DNA from: Brachionus plicatilis
Taxonomy: Eukaryota > Rotifera > Eurotatoria > Ploima > Brachionidae
Length of the DNA: 33,669 nt
Assembly: GCA_010279815.1 (NCBI GenBank)
Contig: QEOQ01000106.1
Span: 256,122-289,790, forward strand
Reading direction: 5' to 3'
Part shown: positions 19,005-28,400 of the stretch, one piece after another
Layout: each line of letters begins with the position of its first letter
Numbering within the stretch: position 1 is the stretch's first letter
Position numbers and translations under genes: made by a program
The notes under the pieces: model-generated
Told to the model about the DNA's origin: nothing
Seen by the model: only the letters and a program-made list of their open reading frames with translations
Database searches by the model: none

Positions 19005-19692
19005 TCACCTTTTCATGATGTTTTTTTCAGAGAATCGCAATTAGCATGGACTGTCAAACATGAAAAAGCATTGATGAAACTAAAATACCAAAAAATCTAT
19101 TTGTTTAAATAGTGTTGAAATTGAACTTACTTTTGAACAATATTTTCAAATTTAGATGAAAAAATATTTTAAAACAAAATTAACTTTAATAATCAGTTTA
19201 AAAAGATCATTTCATTTCTAACTTAATACAGATCTACTTGAAAAATCGTGTGGTTAAAAATTGGAATAGACTGTCTGAATGTGTGATTGAAAATTTAATT
19301 TGTGGTTGTGTTATTAAATTAGTGGTATAATTTACCATTTTTGTGGTTATAGTAAACTATGGTCTTGTATTTGGTGGCTAAATTTCTAATTCAAATAATT
19401 CAAAATTTAAACATAAATTGGATCTATTTTTAAATTTAATTTATAAATTCGAATAAAAAATAACTAATATACTTGTTTAAAGCTTGTTCAGAAATCAATC
19501 TTTTTGGTTGGAATTGAGTAGTAGAGCAATAATAGCAATTAAACAAATAATTGAAGATTTTTCTATATACTCACGATTCTGCATCTTACCGCATAACTCA
19601 AGCAATATTAACTCACAAAATAAGCAAAAATATATTCTGGGGCCTACTGAGAAAAAATCCTTTTGATTTTTGGAAGGCAAACAAATAAAACC
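19005..19692. other. Gene-free stretch with weak repeat similarity
   Basis: No gene supported. GTGGTATAATTTAC at about 19322-19335 also occurs at about 3041-3054, each followed by a similar TATTTTT/TTTTT-G context, so a diverged dispersed repeat is likely. A frame after TTTTTTTCAG at about 19021-19030 (ESQLAWTVKHEKALMKLK) is open for 26 codons but has no partner exon. Confidence 0.4.
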
Positions 19693-19784
19693 ATTCAATT
19701 TTGTTTTTGATTTAAAATTCAAATAATTTTAATATTCAATTTTGTTTTTGATTTAAAATTCAAATAATTTTAATATTCAATTTT
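19693..19784. repeat. 41-bp tandem repeat, two perfect copies plus part
   Basis: Unit starts ATTCAATTTTGTTTTTGATT at 19693, repeats identically at 19734 and starts again at 19775 for about ten bases. Perfect identity in AT-rich non-coding DNA points to a very recent tandem duplication. Confidence 0.9.
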
Positions 19785-20015
19785 CAATTAATTTTTTTTA
19801 TCTAAATTAAATAAAAATTTTGTTTTTTATTTTTTATTTATTTAAGCTTTTGAATTAGCTTAATTTTTTGTTCAAATTCAAATTAGAATTTTTTTTTTAT
19901 TCGAACATATATTCAATTAGCTTAGTACTTTAAATTTTATTTACAAATATTTTTAAATTTTAATTAAATAATATTTAAATTTGGATTTAAACTGATTGGA
20001 TCCTTTTTGGGAATA

Positions 20016-20323
20016 ATTCATACCAGAGTTGTTTAAAAGTTACAAGTCTCAAGTCAAGTCCAAGTCCGGACTTTTTTTTTTCTTTAATTTTTTTTTCCAA
20101 AAAAAAAGTCCAAGGCCAGACTCTAAAATTTTTAATACTGAATAAGAAATTTATGCTAAAATTGCAGCAAAATTCTGATATATGGTAAACTAATTGCATT
20201 TGACAACTCAAGAGTATATAATTTTTTGACATGAAGCCTGACCTAGCAAATTTAAAAAAAAAAAAAATTAAAAGTCCGGACTTGGACTTTTTTTTGGGAC
20301 TTTTAAACAACTCTGATTTATAC
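20016..20323. mobile_element. hAT-like MITE with near-perfect 8-bp flank duplication
   Basis: The element spans 20024-20315 (292 bp). Termini CAGAGTTGTTTAAAAGT and ACTTTTAAACAACTCTG are inverted repeats. The 8 bp to the left are ATTCATAC and to the right ATTTATAC, one mismatch. CAGAG termini with 8-bp duplications are hallmarks of hAT transposons. The interior holds AAGTCCAAGTCCGGACTT-type repeats near both ends and no gene, so it would be mobilised in trans. Confidence 0.82.
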
Positions 20324-21023
20324 CATACTTTACTTAGCATGGAATTTATATTTGTAACAATTGTTTAACAATTGATTTAGCTTTTAAAAAATTCATCTAT
20401 GAGTTCGAAAACTAATTTATTTGAAAAACTGAGGCTTTTTATTATGTACCTTAACACTAAATTTTTGTGAAAACATGACCATTTTTTTGAAACCATGATA
20501 AAAAAATTAAAATGTTTTTTTAAACAAAAAAAAGTTCAAAAAGAATTTAATTATAAAATTATTATAATATAATTTTTTTTCCACTTTAAGTGCATTTTTG
20601 TTTGTTAAAATTATTTGGAAAATAGAGCAAAATCTAAAACAAACTAATCCAGTGTTTTTTCTTTTTTCAGAATCTATAAAAAAATCTGGGAATACTGTAA
20701 AAATGTGAAAGGACGGTGTATTTTTTGAATATATATATTTTTGAGGTGTTTCTGGACGCAGATTCTGAATCTGATATCCAAAATAGAATGCTTTGATAGC
20801 ATGGAAGTTTTGAATTCTCGCAATCTTACATACTACATATTCCTGCTTTTTAAAAAATTGCAGTCTCAAGTTTAAGTCAAAGTCTAGAGTTTGCTTTAGA
20901 CTTGTGACTTAAAAGCAATTGTTTTTAATATTATGAGATATTTTGTTACATTAATTTTTGTATTGTCAAAATTATTTTGAATTTCACAATCATTTAGTTT
21001 GTTTGAATTAAAATAAATAAATT
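20324..21023. other. Gene-free stretch with a GTC-repeat relic
   Basis: AT-rich. At about 20863-20925, AGTCTCAAGTTTAAGTCAAAG and the inverted AGACTTGTGACTT look like a remnant of the hAT-like MITE interior. The 120-codon minus frame at 20507-20869 is not supported as a gene. Confidence 0.4.
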
Positions 21024-21078
21024 TTGTTTCACCTATTGCGGAAGTCTGCAAAATCTGTGCAATTTAATTGCATCTTAT
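21024..21078. repeat. Partial copy of the 33.4-kb inverted-repeat element
   Basis: TTGTTTCACCT followed by TCTGCAAAATCTGTGC and ATTTAATTGC matches 33484-33520 closely, so both derive from one family. The terminal inverted repeats are not preserved here. Confidence 0.55.
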
Positions 21079-21802
21079 CACTAATACTTTTAAATAGGGT
21101 GCAATTTTAAGTGAAGTAGCAGTACATTTTGGTTTTTATACTCATGCTTTTGATGTTTTTAGTTTTTATATTTTTGACTCAAATTTAGTTGAATTAAATA
21201 AACGCAGATAAATTGAAACAAATCTAGTAAATTTCTTCCTTAAGCTAGATATACCCATATTGAACAAAAAAATTCAAAATATTGAAAAGATAAATACTTT
21301 TTTCTTTCTGAAATAAAATTGTTAAATTGTAAATTTAGTTAAGTTAAATATTAAAATATAAAGATTATAAATTATAATACACTATGATTATGTAAAATTT
21401 AATTTCAAAAAGTCTCTAATATTAAACAAAAAAATCTTTATTAATTTTTTTATTTTCTATTTTTTTCTTTTTTCTATAAATTTATTCTATATTTATTTAT
21501 TGATCAAAAATTTGTGTATTTATAAAATTCATAAAAAACATAAATTAAATTAAGATGAAATTTTTACTAAATTAAATTATTATGATTTTCAATTTTTAGA
21601 CTCTGAGGGACTTCGTATAGCCGAAACCGGTCAGTTTATAATATAATTAAAAACTTGAAATGCATTTTTATTAAACAAAAAATAATTTTTATTGTCTATT
21701 TTTATAAAAAATATAATAATTATAAAGTTAAGTAATTTTACTCTTACAAAATTTATTCATATTTTTTAATTTTTAATTTTACTTTTCTTATTTTTTTTTA
21801 TT
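21079..21802. other. Gene-free stretch with a stem-loop
   Basis: AT-rich and without supported genes. A GC-richer patch at about 21603-21634 has CTGA...TCAG ends around GGGACTTCGTATAGCCGAAACC and is followed by AT-rich sequence, similar in layout to the structured repeats elsewhere. Confidence 0.4.
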
Positions 21803-21921
21803 CTGTAGGAGTTTTAGCTTGGCACACATAAAACAAATAAATAAATAATAAATTTTCCACTGTGTAACTGCCATCTTACTATTTCTTCTTTCTTTCCTGA
21901 ACTGATCAATACTTAAACATT
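21803..21921 (+). repeat. Host repeat, copy 1 (interrupted by a 516-bp element)
   Basis: CTGTAGGAGTTTTAGCTTGG, then ACAAATAAATAAATAATAAA, then about 75 bp of shared sequence including CACTGTGTAACTGCCATC, ending CTTAAACATT. It continues after the insertion at 22438 with CTTAAACATTTTGCATCTGTC. The same repeat lies uninterrupted at 22535-22670. The head is a version of the GGAGC stem-loop repeat. Confidence 0.8.
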
Positions 21922-22447
21922 AGCAACTTGAAGTTCATGATCATGATCAAATGATCAAAACAAAATTGATTATAATCTTAATAAAAATGATCAAATCAGC
22001 TTTTTCAATTTTTTTTAAATTAAACATAAGATGTTTACTATTTTAATTAAAAGAAAAAAATCTTTTTTTTGTTCCAATTGATCTTTAATTGATTCTCCTA
22101 AAAACTTTATTTGAAAACTTGAAAGAAAAATTTGAAATCAATATTAAGGTATCCAAATTATGGCTTTAAATGATATTTTAATATTAATTTAAATATATTA
22201 CGACCAAACAAAGTTAAATTTTGTATTTAAAATTTCAGAATATTGATTAATTTTTAATTTTAACTTCAGATAAAAATTCATATAATTTTCTAACTATTTA
22301 AAGATTAAACAAATCATGTTTAATAAAGTTGAGTCATTTTTTATTAAAAAATTGATAAAAAATACTTCTTTATTTAAAAAAATAAAAATTAAAAATTTTG
22401 ATTTGAAATTTACATTTGATCATGAACTTCAATTTGCCTTAAACATT
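21912..22447. mobile_element. 516-bp DNA element with 10-bp target duplication
   Basis: CTTAAACATT at 21912-21921 is repeated exactly at 22438-22447. Between them, 21923-21943 and the reverse complement of 22417-22437 agree at 20 of 21 positions (GCAA[C/A]TTGAAG core). The neighbouring host-repeat copy has CTTAAACATT once (22647-22656) followed by TTGCACCTGTC, which is the empty site. A 9-11 bp duplication is typical of Mutator-like (MULE) elements. The interior has no gene. Confidence 0.85.
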
Positions 22448-22534
22448 TTGCATCTGTCATTACTTACAATATGTATATTTTAATTGTCTTTTGTATTATT
22501 TTTAAATTTTTTTTATTTTATTATTTTTTTTTAG

Positions 22535-22670
22535 TCTGAAGGAGTTTTAGCTTGGCACACAAAAAACAAATAAATAAATAATAAATTTTCCACTGTGTAA
22601 CTGCCATCTTACTATTTCTTCTTTCTTTGAACTGATCTGATCAATACTTAAACATTTTGCACCTGTCAAT
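22535..22670 (+). repeat. Host repeat, copy 2 (empty site)
   Basis: CTGAAGGAGTTTTAGCTTGG with an AAATAAATAAAT tail and the same downstream block as copy 1, with small indels (an extra TGATC near 22637, a missing CCT). It retains an uninterrupted CTTAAACATTTTGC at the point where copy 1 carries the 516-bp element. It lies directly upstream of the promoter of the 68-codon gene. Confidence 0.8.
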
Positions 22671-22725
22671 GAATAATAATTATCAAAATTAAAAATTAAC
22701 ATTTCAAAATCTAGATCCCTTATCA

Positions 22726-22756
22726 TATAAATACCATAGCGTAATTTCTATTCACT
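22726..22756 (+). promoter_or_regulatory. TATA box and initiator of the 68-codon gene
   Basis: TATAAATA (22726-22733) is followed by the initiator-like TTCACT (22751-22756), whose A falls 28 bases after the first T of the TATA box, the canonical distance. This predicts a 5' UTR of about 63 nt before the ATG at 22817. Confidence 0.6.
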
Positions 22757-22816
22757 GCAAAAGTTCTACTATTCATCATTTATACTCTCAAGGCTTTCAA
22801 AGACAAGAATCAAAAA

Positions 22817-23023
22817 ATGAACAAATTACAAGAAATTATGGGTTTTTGTACTATTCAAGCAAGATTTCTAGACTTAAACAAATCGTACCTCAACAATTGC
22901 ATCAAAAACAACAACCCTGTTATAAACAATTTAATGGATGAATACATTTCCAGTGGTGAACATGCACCGAAAAATTATGAAACTTTATTATGCAGACTTT
23001 TTAACTCGGACCAAATAACTTAA
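22817..23023 (+). CDS. Small unrecognised protein, 68 codons
   Basis: I do not recognise the family. The product is hydrophilic, with no signal peptide or membrane segment, two internal Cys-containing patches (FCTIQ, NNCIK), an LMDEY motif at 39-43 and LLCRLF near the end. Support comes mainly from context: a TATA box and initiator at canonical spacing, the first ATG after that start site, and codon composition clearly GC-richer than the surrounding sequence. It could be a complete small gene or the first exon of a larger one, though no clear donor site follows. A related but degraded frame lies about 540 bp downstream. Confidence 0.5.
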   Translation: MNKLQEIMGFCTIQARFLDLNKSYLNNCIKNNNPVINNLMDEYISSGEHAPKNYETLLCRLFNSDQIT

Positions 23024-23364
23024 CTTCTACTTTTTATTTTTTTTTGTTCATTAGACCTTTTGTTTATTTCTTTAGACTTTAAACTTTTTAAAAGATCTAG
23101 AAATCTTAAACTTAAATTCGATTCTATTCTTTGTAATCAAAAAATGTAAAAAAAAAATTAAAAAGAAAAAATACCTAAAAGAAAACTTTCTTAAATTGTG
23201 TACAATTCTTTCTCTTTTTTTATTTTGGTTTTTGTAGATTTTTTTCTTTTCCATTTCTTTTTCTTTCTTATTTTTTAAAAAACAAAGAAGTATTTTCTTT
23301 AAATTACGAACGTATATAATAATAGTATCAATATATTTTTTTTGGGACAGTATCATAAGCTTGG
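23024..23364. other. Gene-free stretch after the small gene
   Basis: T-rich then A-rich low-complexity sequence. TTTTTTTGTTCATTA at about 23041-23055 recurs at 23650-23664, in each case upstream of a GGAGC stem-loop (23365 and 23721), which suggests a duplicated unit. Confidence 0.4.
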
Positions 23365-23386
23365 CGAAGGAGCGAAAGCTCGAGCC
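23363..23386 (+). repeat. GGAGC stem-loop with GAAA tetraloop
   Basis: GGCGAAGGAGCGAAAGCTCG folds as an inner GAGC-GAAA-GCTC hairpin (a GNRA-type loop), enclosed by TGGC/GCCA. It belongs to the dispersed stem-loop family but lacks the CAGATAAAC tail. Confidence 0.55.
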
Positions 23387-23464
23387 ATTATTTATCTATT
23401 TTTACATTTATTTAAATAAAAATGTTTATCATCATCATCTATTCACTACCACTGATTGCCAGGT

Positions 23465-23573
23465 TGACAGATTGGTAGATGAATACAACCAAGGTTTTAA
23501 ATCAAGGTTTGTCAGTATATCGACTCCCTTATGCGGTTGCTTCCTAGTTATTTACAATTTTTTCAATACTTAA
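23465..23573 (+). pseudogene. Possible degraded relative of the 68-codon gene
   Basis: In frame to a TAA at 23571-23573, the segment contains LVDEY and, at exactly the same distance as in the 68-codon gene, T-x-LC-x-x-F (seven identities in 22 aligned residues from the D of DEY). There is no in-frame ATG of its own with coding-like sequence before it. The similarity is short and could be chance. Confidence 0.25.
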
Positions 23574-23874
23574 AATTGATTTTTAATTTTTGACATATTT
23601 TTTTACTTTAATTTTGACTTAGGATTCAATTTAAAAAAAAATTACTATTTTTTTTGTTCATTATATGTTTATTTAGTCTAAGTTTTGTTTATAAAAAGAC
23701 ATTAAAATCATATAACTGGCTGAAGGAGCTCGTAGCTTTTCTTTAAAAAAGAAATAAACTATTTAACAAAACTTGGCTTCTTACATTTAAAAAAGTTTAA
23801 TGTACATAATTTTTTTCTTAATTTTTTGTTTAAAAAAAGTTATCATTTAGCTCGAAATTAAAAAACATTTTTAT
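23574..23874 (+). repeat. AT-rich stretch with AGCT stem-loop
   Basis: Mostly low complexity. At 23720-23744, CTGAAGGAGCT-CGT-AGCTTTTCTTT pairs as an 8-bp stem allowing G-U pairs, a member of the stem-loop family with a shifted stem. No gene. Confidence 0.45.
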
Positions 23875-23976
23875 CAGAGTTGTTTAAAAGTCGAAAAATA
23901 TAAAAATTTAAAAGTCCGGAAATGGACTTGACTTGAGTGACGAGAGTTGTGACTATTAAACAACTCTGATTTTTAA
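23867..23976. mobile_element. 94-bp deletion-derivative hAT-like MITE
   Basis: The element is 23875-23968, with the same 18-base left end CAGAGTTGTTTAAAAGTC as the copies at 18082 and 20024 and the right end TTAAACAACTCTG. Flanks are ATTTTTAT and ATTTTTAA, 7 of 8 matching. Only a short GTCCGGA core and GACTTGAC remain inside. Confidence 0.8.
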
Positions 23977-25172
23977 GGATTTTTAAATGTGTCCTTTTAT
24001 GATAAAAAAAATACTTGTCTATTTTATTTATTAAATCTAAAAATTTACAATTATTTTTAATTTAAAATTCAAATGAAATTTTTTAAAATAATGGGTATTT
24101 TGTTATGACTTTAAACCTTCATAATGAAGTTCAATCGAAAATAAAATATCTCAACAGTTTTAAAATCTTTAGGGTTATGATTTCTAGGTAGGATTTTTTG
24201 TACGCTATCTTAATGCACACATTAATGTATAATTATAGAAAAAGTAATCTGTACCACCTAAATTAAGTCTCTGCAATAACTATGCAATTTAATTTTAATG
24301 ATTTTCTAATACATTTAGTGTTTTGCAGAAAATAAATGGCAAAATTACTTTAACTTTACTATGGTAAAATTTAGGTCACCCCTACTTCAATACAATTAAA
24401 GAAAAAATACCCTTTTTTAACTGAGATATTTTGAATTTAATAAAATTTAGTAATGTGTCCTAAAAGACCAAATTTCTTCAAAACTTTTGGGAAAAAATTT
24501 TCTTTAAATTATAATAAAACTATCAGAGTTTAATTTTTAAAAATATTTTAATTTTAACTGAGACTTAAGTTAATAATTTAAATAATTTGCTTTTTAAATG
24601 TAAGCTAAATAATAGAATAGTTTTTATTTATTGAAAAAATATGCCTTTTTGAAGGAAAAAAAATTCTTAAATTATTAATCTACATAGACCATTTCTAATT
24701 TTGCTATTATCTTATAATTTTTTATATATTTAGGTAAAAATTTTGATCATCACTACATTAAAATAAAAACATAATTCATAAGTCATACTTGAATTTTACA
24801 AATAAAAAATATTTAAAAAATTTACAGACCAATATTATAAATTGGTTGAACTTAACTGATTTTCGAAAGAGATGTCGCTTTATAAAAAAATGAGAAATAG
24901 TTTAAAAAAATTAAATTAAATGGGTTTGTAAATAAAATCAAAAACAACTTTGACACAAAAACTATGCTACTTCTATATGTAATAATAACTTAATAATTTT
25001 AAGTTAATTTCCAACACCATAATATCTAATTATATTTTTTTAATTTTATTTCCTATAATATCAAGAATTTCAAACTTTATCCAAATAGGTTTATTACTTC
25101 TAAATTATTTATTTAATTTTTGGATCTTATTATCATTTTTAAATTATTTATAATATTTTTTTTGGTTTTCAA
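23977..25172. other. Gene-free AT-rich stretch
   Basis: No reading frame, splice-like exon or repeat that I can support. Low-complexity A/T sequence throughout. Confidence 0.5.
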
Positions 25173-25192
25173 AGGAGCTATCGCTCGATAAG
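25173..25192 (+). repeat. GGAGC stem-loop repeat core
   Basis: AGGAGC-TATC-GCTCGATAAG: perfect GAGC/GCTC stem with a different loop from the other copies, no AAAT tail. Confidence 0.5.
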
Positions 25193-25372
25193 AATTTTTG
25201 CAAAATAATTGAGTTAACTTTTTGTTAGTGAGAAAATTATTTCTGTTGGCAAGAGTAGATCTCTAGGAGAAAAAATAAAGAAAATATTTTAAATTTGCTA
25301 ATTTTTTCCTAAATTTTCTATTTTCATTTATTTGAACATAATTATAACTATTTTTATTATTTCAATTTTAAC

Positions 25373-25412
25373 CCGAAGAATCTACATCTCGGTCCAGTTA
25401 CCATAAAACAAA
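25373..25412 (+). repeat. Diverged stem-loop repeat with ACAAATAA tail
   Basis: CCGAAGA...TCTCGG pairs as a stem, followed by TCCAGTTACCATAAAACAAATAA. It keeps the order seen at 1294-1342 (stem, CAG, AAACAAATAA) and is best read as an older copy. A still weaker version may lie at 25594-25630. Confidence 0.4.
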
Positions 25413-28400
25413 TAACCTCAATTACTAATCGTAATATCCTATTACCCACTTTAAGATACTGAATCCAGATTAATAAAGATCAAACTATTCTAATGCATTA
25501 ACTTACATTACTTAATTAAATTTTTATCTCTTTTTATTTTCTTCTAATTTCAGTTTAAGCTTACTTTATTTTTTTTGGCTTTTTTTAAAATTTGAATGAG
25601 ATGAAGCTCTTTAAAGGGAAAAAATTAAATAAATAATGATTAAATAACCATGATTTTAAATCTAAAATCGATGTAAGCAATTAAAACACAGAAAACTGCT
25701 GAAAAAAAACGATTTTCAGCAAATTCATAACAAAAACCACCAATATTTAATTTACATATTTGAAATGGAATTTACCATTTTGTACGTGAATTTTCGCTGA
25801 ATAACTTTAATTTAATGAAAAAATATTAAAAGTCTGAAAAATTAAATTAGTGATCTTTCAAAAAGTTAAAAAATTTTATTCTTTAATCAAATAAAAAAAT
25901 AATTCATAATTTCATGCAATAATTTAACTTTTCTAATAAAAAAAAAACTAACAAACTATTTTAAAATTTAAGCATATAATGTTAAATTTTTATTTAAGTC
26001 TATTGAATTTAAATTTGAATTAAATAAGTGTTAATCTGTCTTTTAGGGACTGTTGAAACATTTTTCCAATTAAAAAAATTAACTAATTATTTTTTCTGTA
26101 ATTTTTAGTAACGAAAAAATGCAGTCTTTAAAATTCCTTTTTGTCTTTAATTGTTATTTTGTTGACCAATGCTACCATGCTTTACAGATAACAATGTAAA
26201 AATTAAAATACAAAACTAAAATTTATTTAATTTAAAAAAAAATGTTAAATAATATAAAATTTACTAAAAATCCTTTTGTTCACCTTAATTATCAAAGTGA
26301 ATTTGGTAAATTCAAAATACAATATCGATGCATAAATTATTAATTTTCACTCATTTCTTTAAAAATTAAAATTTTATTCTTACTTTGATAGCTCTCCTAT
26401 GATCAGTGATTCTAAATTTAAAATAAAAGAAGAAACATAAGTGATGGGCCTTTTAAGTGGCAATGATTTATTTTATGAGATGTTAATTTACTAATTAATG
26501 TAAAATTCCATTGAGTAATTTCTATATGGTTATTTAATACTAATTCAATATTTAAACAAAAAACAATATTTAAATAGCTTATCTCGAATTTATCACTAAA
26601 TTTTTGAATATTTTTAATTAACAAAAACTACTTACTTTAAAATTCTTTCAAAATAATTTTTTGTTTTAAATGAAAATGTGTTGGTTAGAACAGTTTTACA
26701 AATGAATAATTAATGATAATAATATTTAAAAATGATAATAAAAATAAAAAATAATTGGTTAAAGCTAGACATACAAATTTAAATAAAAGACTTATTTATA
26801 TAACGCTAAAAATTAAATGTTTAAAACCCTCTCGAAAAAAATATAAATATTAGTGAATATTTGTCACATCAAAAATTAAAGACAAAGGTTGATATATTAA
26901 AAAATTTTTTATCCTAATACTTTTAAGACATTCAAGTAATTTTACTTTGTATTTAGATTTAGTAAACATGACTTGATAATCCACAGCAGCATTGATCTTG
27001 GCAAACATTTTAAATGAAACGAGCTAAAAGATGCATTAAATCAAGAATTGATCACACGAATTTACTAAAAACATAAAATATTTCATTTAAATAGAAAATA
27101 ATTATTAAATAAATTATGTCTTAAATTTTCTAGTGAATCTTAAGAACAATCGTTTGATAGAAAATCTTAAATTAAAAAAAATGCAAAATCTTGAAAAAAA
27201 AAATCTCCAACTCTTTTAATTTAAAATATTTTATATTTAAGTTTTTTATTGACCGAAATTAAATTATTTGTAATTTTTTTTCGATTTAAGCCTAAAAAAG
27301 ATCTATTACAACGACAAGTATCTTCTAACTCATTGCTTAAATTAGGCTAAAACACTTTTTTAAATAGAAGTTAGCATAAAATAAATTTCTCAATGACAAA
27401 ACGAAAAAAAATAATTTTTATTTCATTTAAAAAATATATTATGTTAAATTATTTTTGAAATTTTTCAAATATTAGACTATGCAAATAAGTTCCGCTAAAA
27501 ACTGAAATCGGTCAAAAATATTTGTAATCATTCAAAATTTATTAATTCTCTTAATGTTTATTAAATAATTTTAAAAAAAATTTTGATTTTTGACGTCACT
27601 TTTTTTTTTATTATATAATCGTGTTGAGACATAAATTACTTAAAATATTGTCACATATATCCTAAAAGCCCAAATCTGAAAAATCCCGACTTACTTTAAT
27701 TGTACTTAAATAAATTTAAAAAAAAAAGGCTAGAAATATAAAATAAATTTAAGATTTAAATAAGATTTAATTGTTTTTTTTATAAATTTTAGTCCTTATT
27801 TTCATTCATTAATAAAACATTGTGTTTACTTGGCTAAATAAAAGGCTTTAAACCTTAAAATCACAAATATTTCTTCTCATGAAAATAAAGCAGCTTTTTT
27901 TTTAATTGAAAATGCTTTTCTAATGAAATAGTTAAATTTTGGTTTTGCTCAAAAATAATTTAAAATAATGCTATGCTAATGATTGTATAATTATTTACAC
28001 AAAGCCTAGAAAACCATACTGCTCGAGAACATAATAAACTTGTGATAAATTTAATTCCTTAATTAAGAAACGAATTTTTGTTTTAAAAAAATAAAATTCA
28101 TATTTTTAGAAATTTAATATTTGCGTAATTATGTCTTAATGACTCTAAAGTGAAATCTAGACTTTTAAAATGAATAAAGCTCTAAGCCAAAATAGTCCAA
28201 AATATGCCTCTGTAATTTTTGAATAAATATTGAATAAACGCTTTAATTTATCTATTTTATTTGAAAAAAATAATTCATCAATGTTTGAGTTCTCAAGCTT
28301 TTTGAAGATAAAGATATCTAAACTATATGCAACTGTTTGCTCATCATATCAGTTAAAATTATCATGTTTGATTAATGAAAGAGCTGATATTTGGAGAACG

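Noticed and set aside
19987..20340. 117-codon minus-strand frame
   Set aside because: Covers the hAT-like MITE end to end; low complexity translated repeat.
20507..20869. 120-codon minus-strand frame
   Set aside because: Phe/Lys-rich A/T-run composition, no motif, begins in a GTC-repeat relic and has no good start context.
21803..22670. Direct repeats as LTRs of a small LTR retrotransposon
   Set aside because: No TG...CA ends, primer-binding site or polypurine tract, and the interior is explained by an inverted-repeat element with its own 10-bp target duplication.
27591..27598. Palindrome TGACGTCA (CRE-type site)
   Set aside because: Isolated in the gene desert with no nearby gene; one 8-bp match is not evidence of function.
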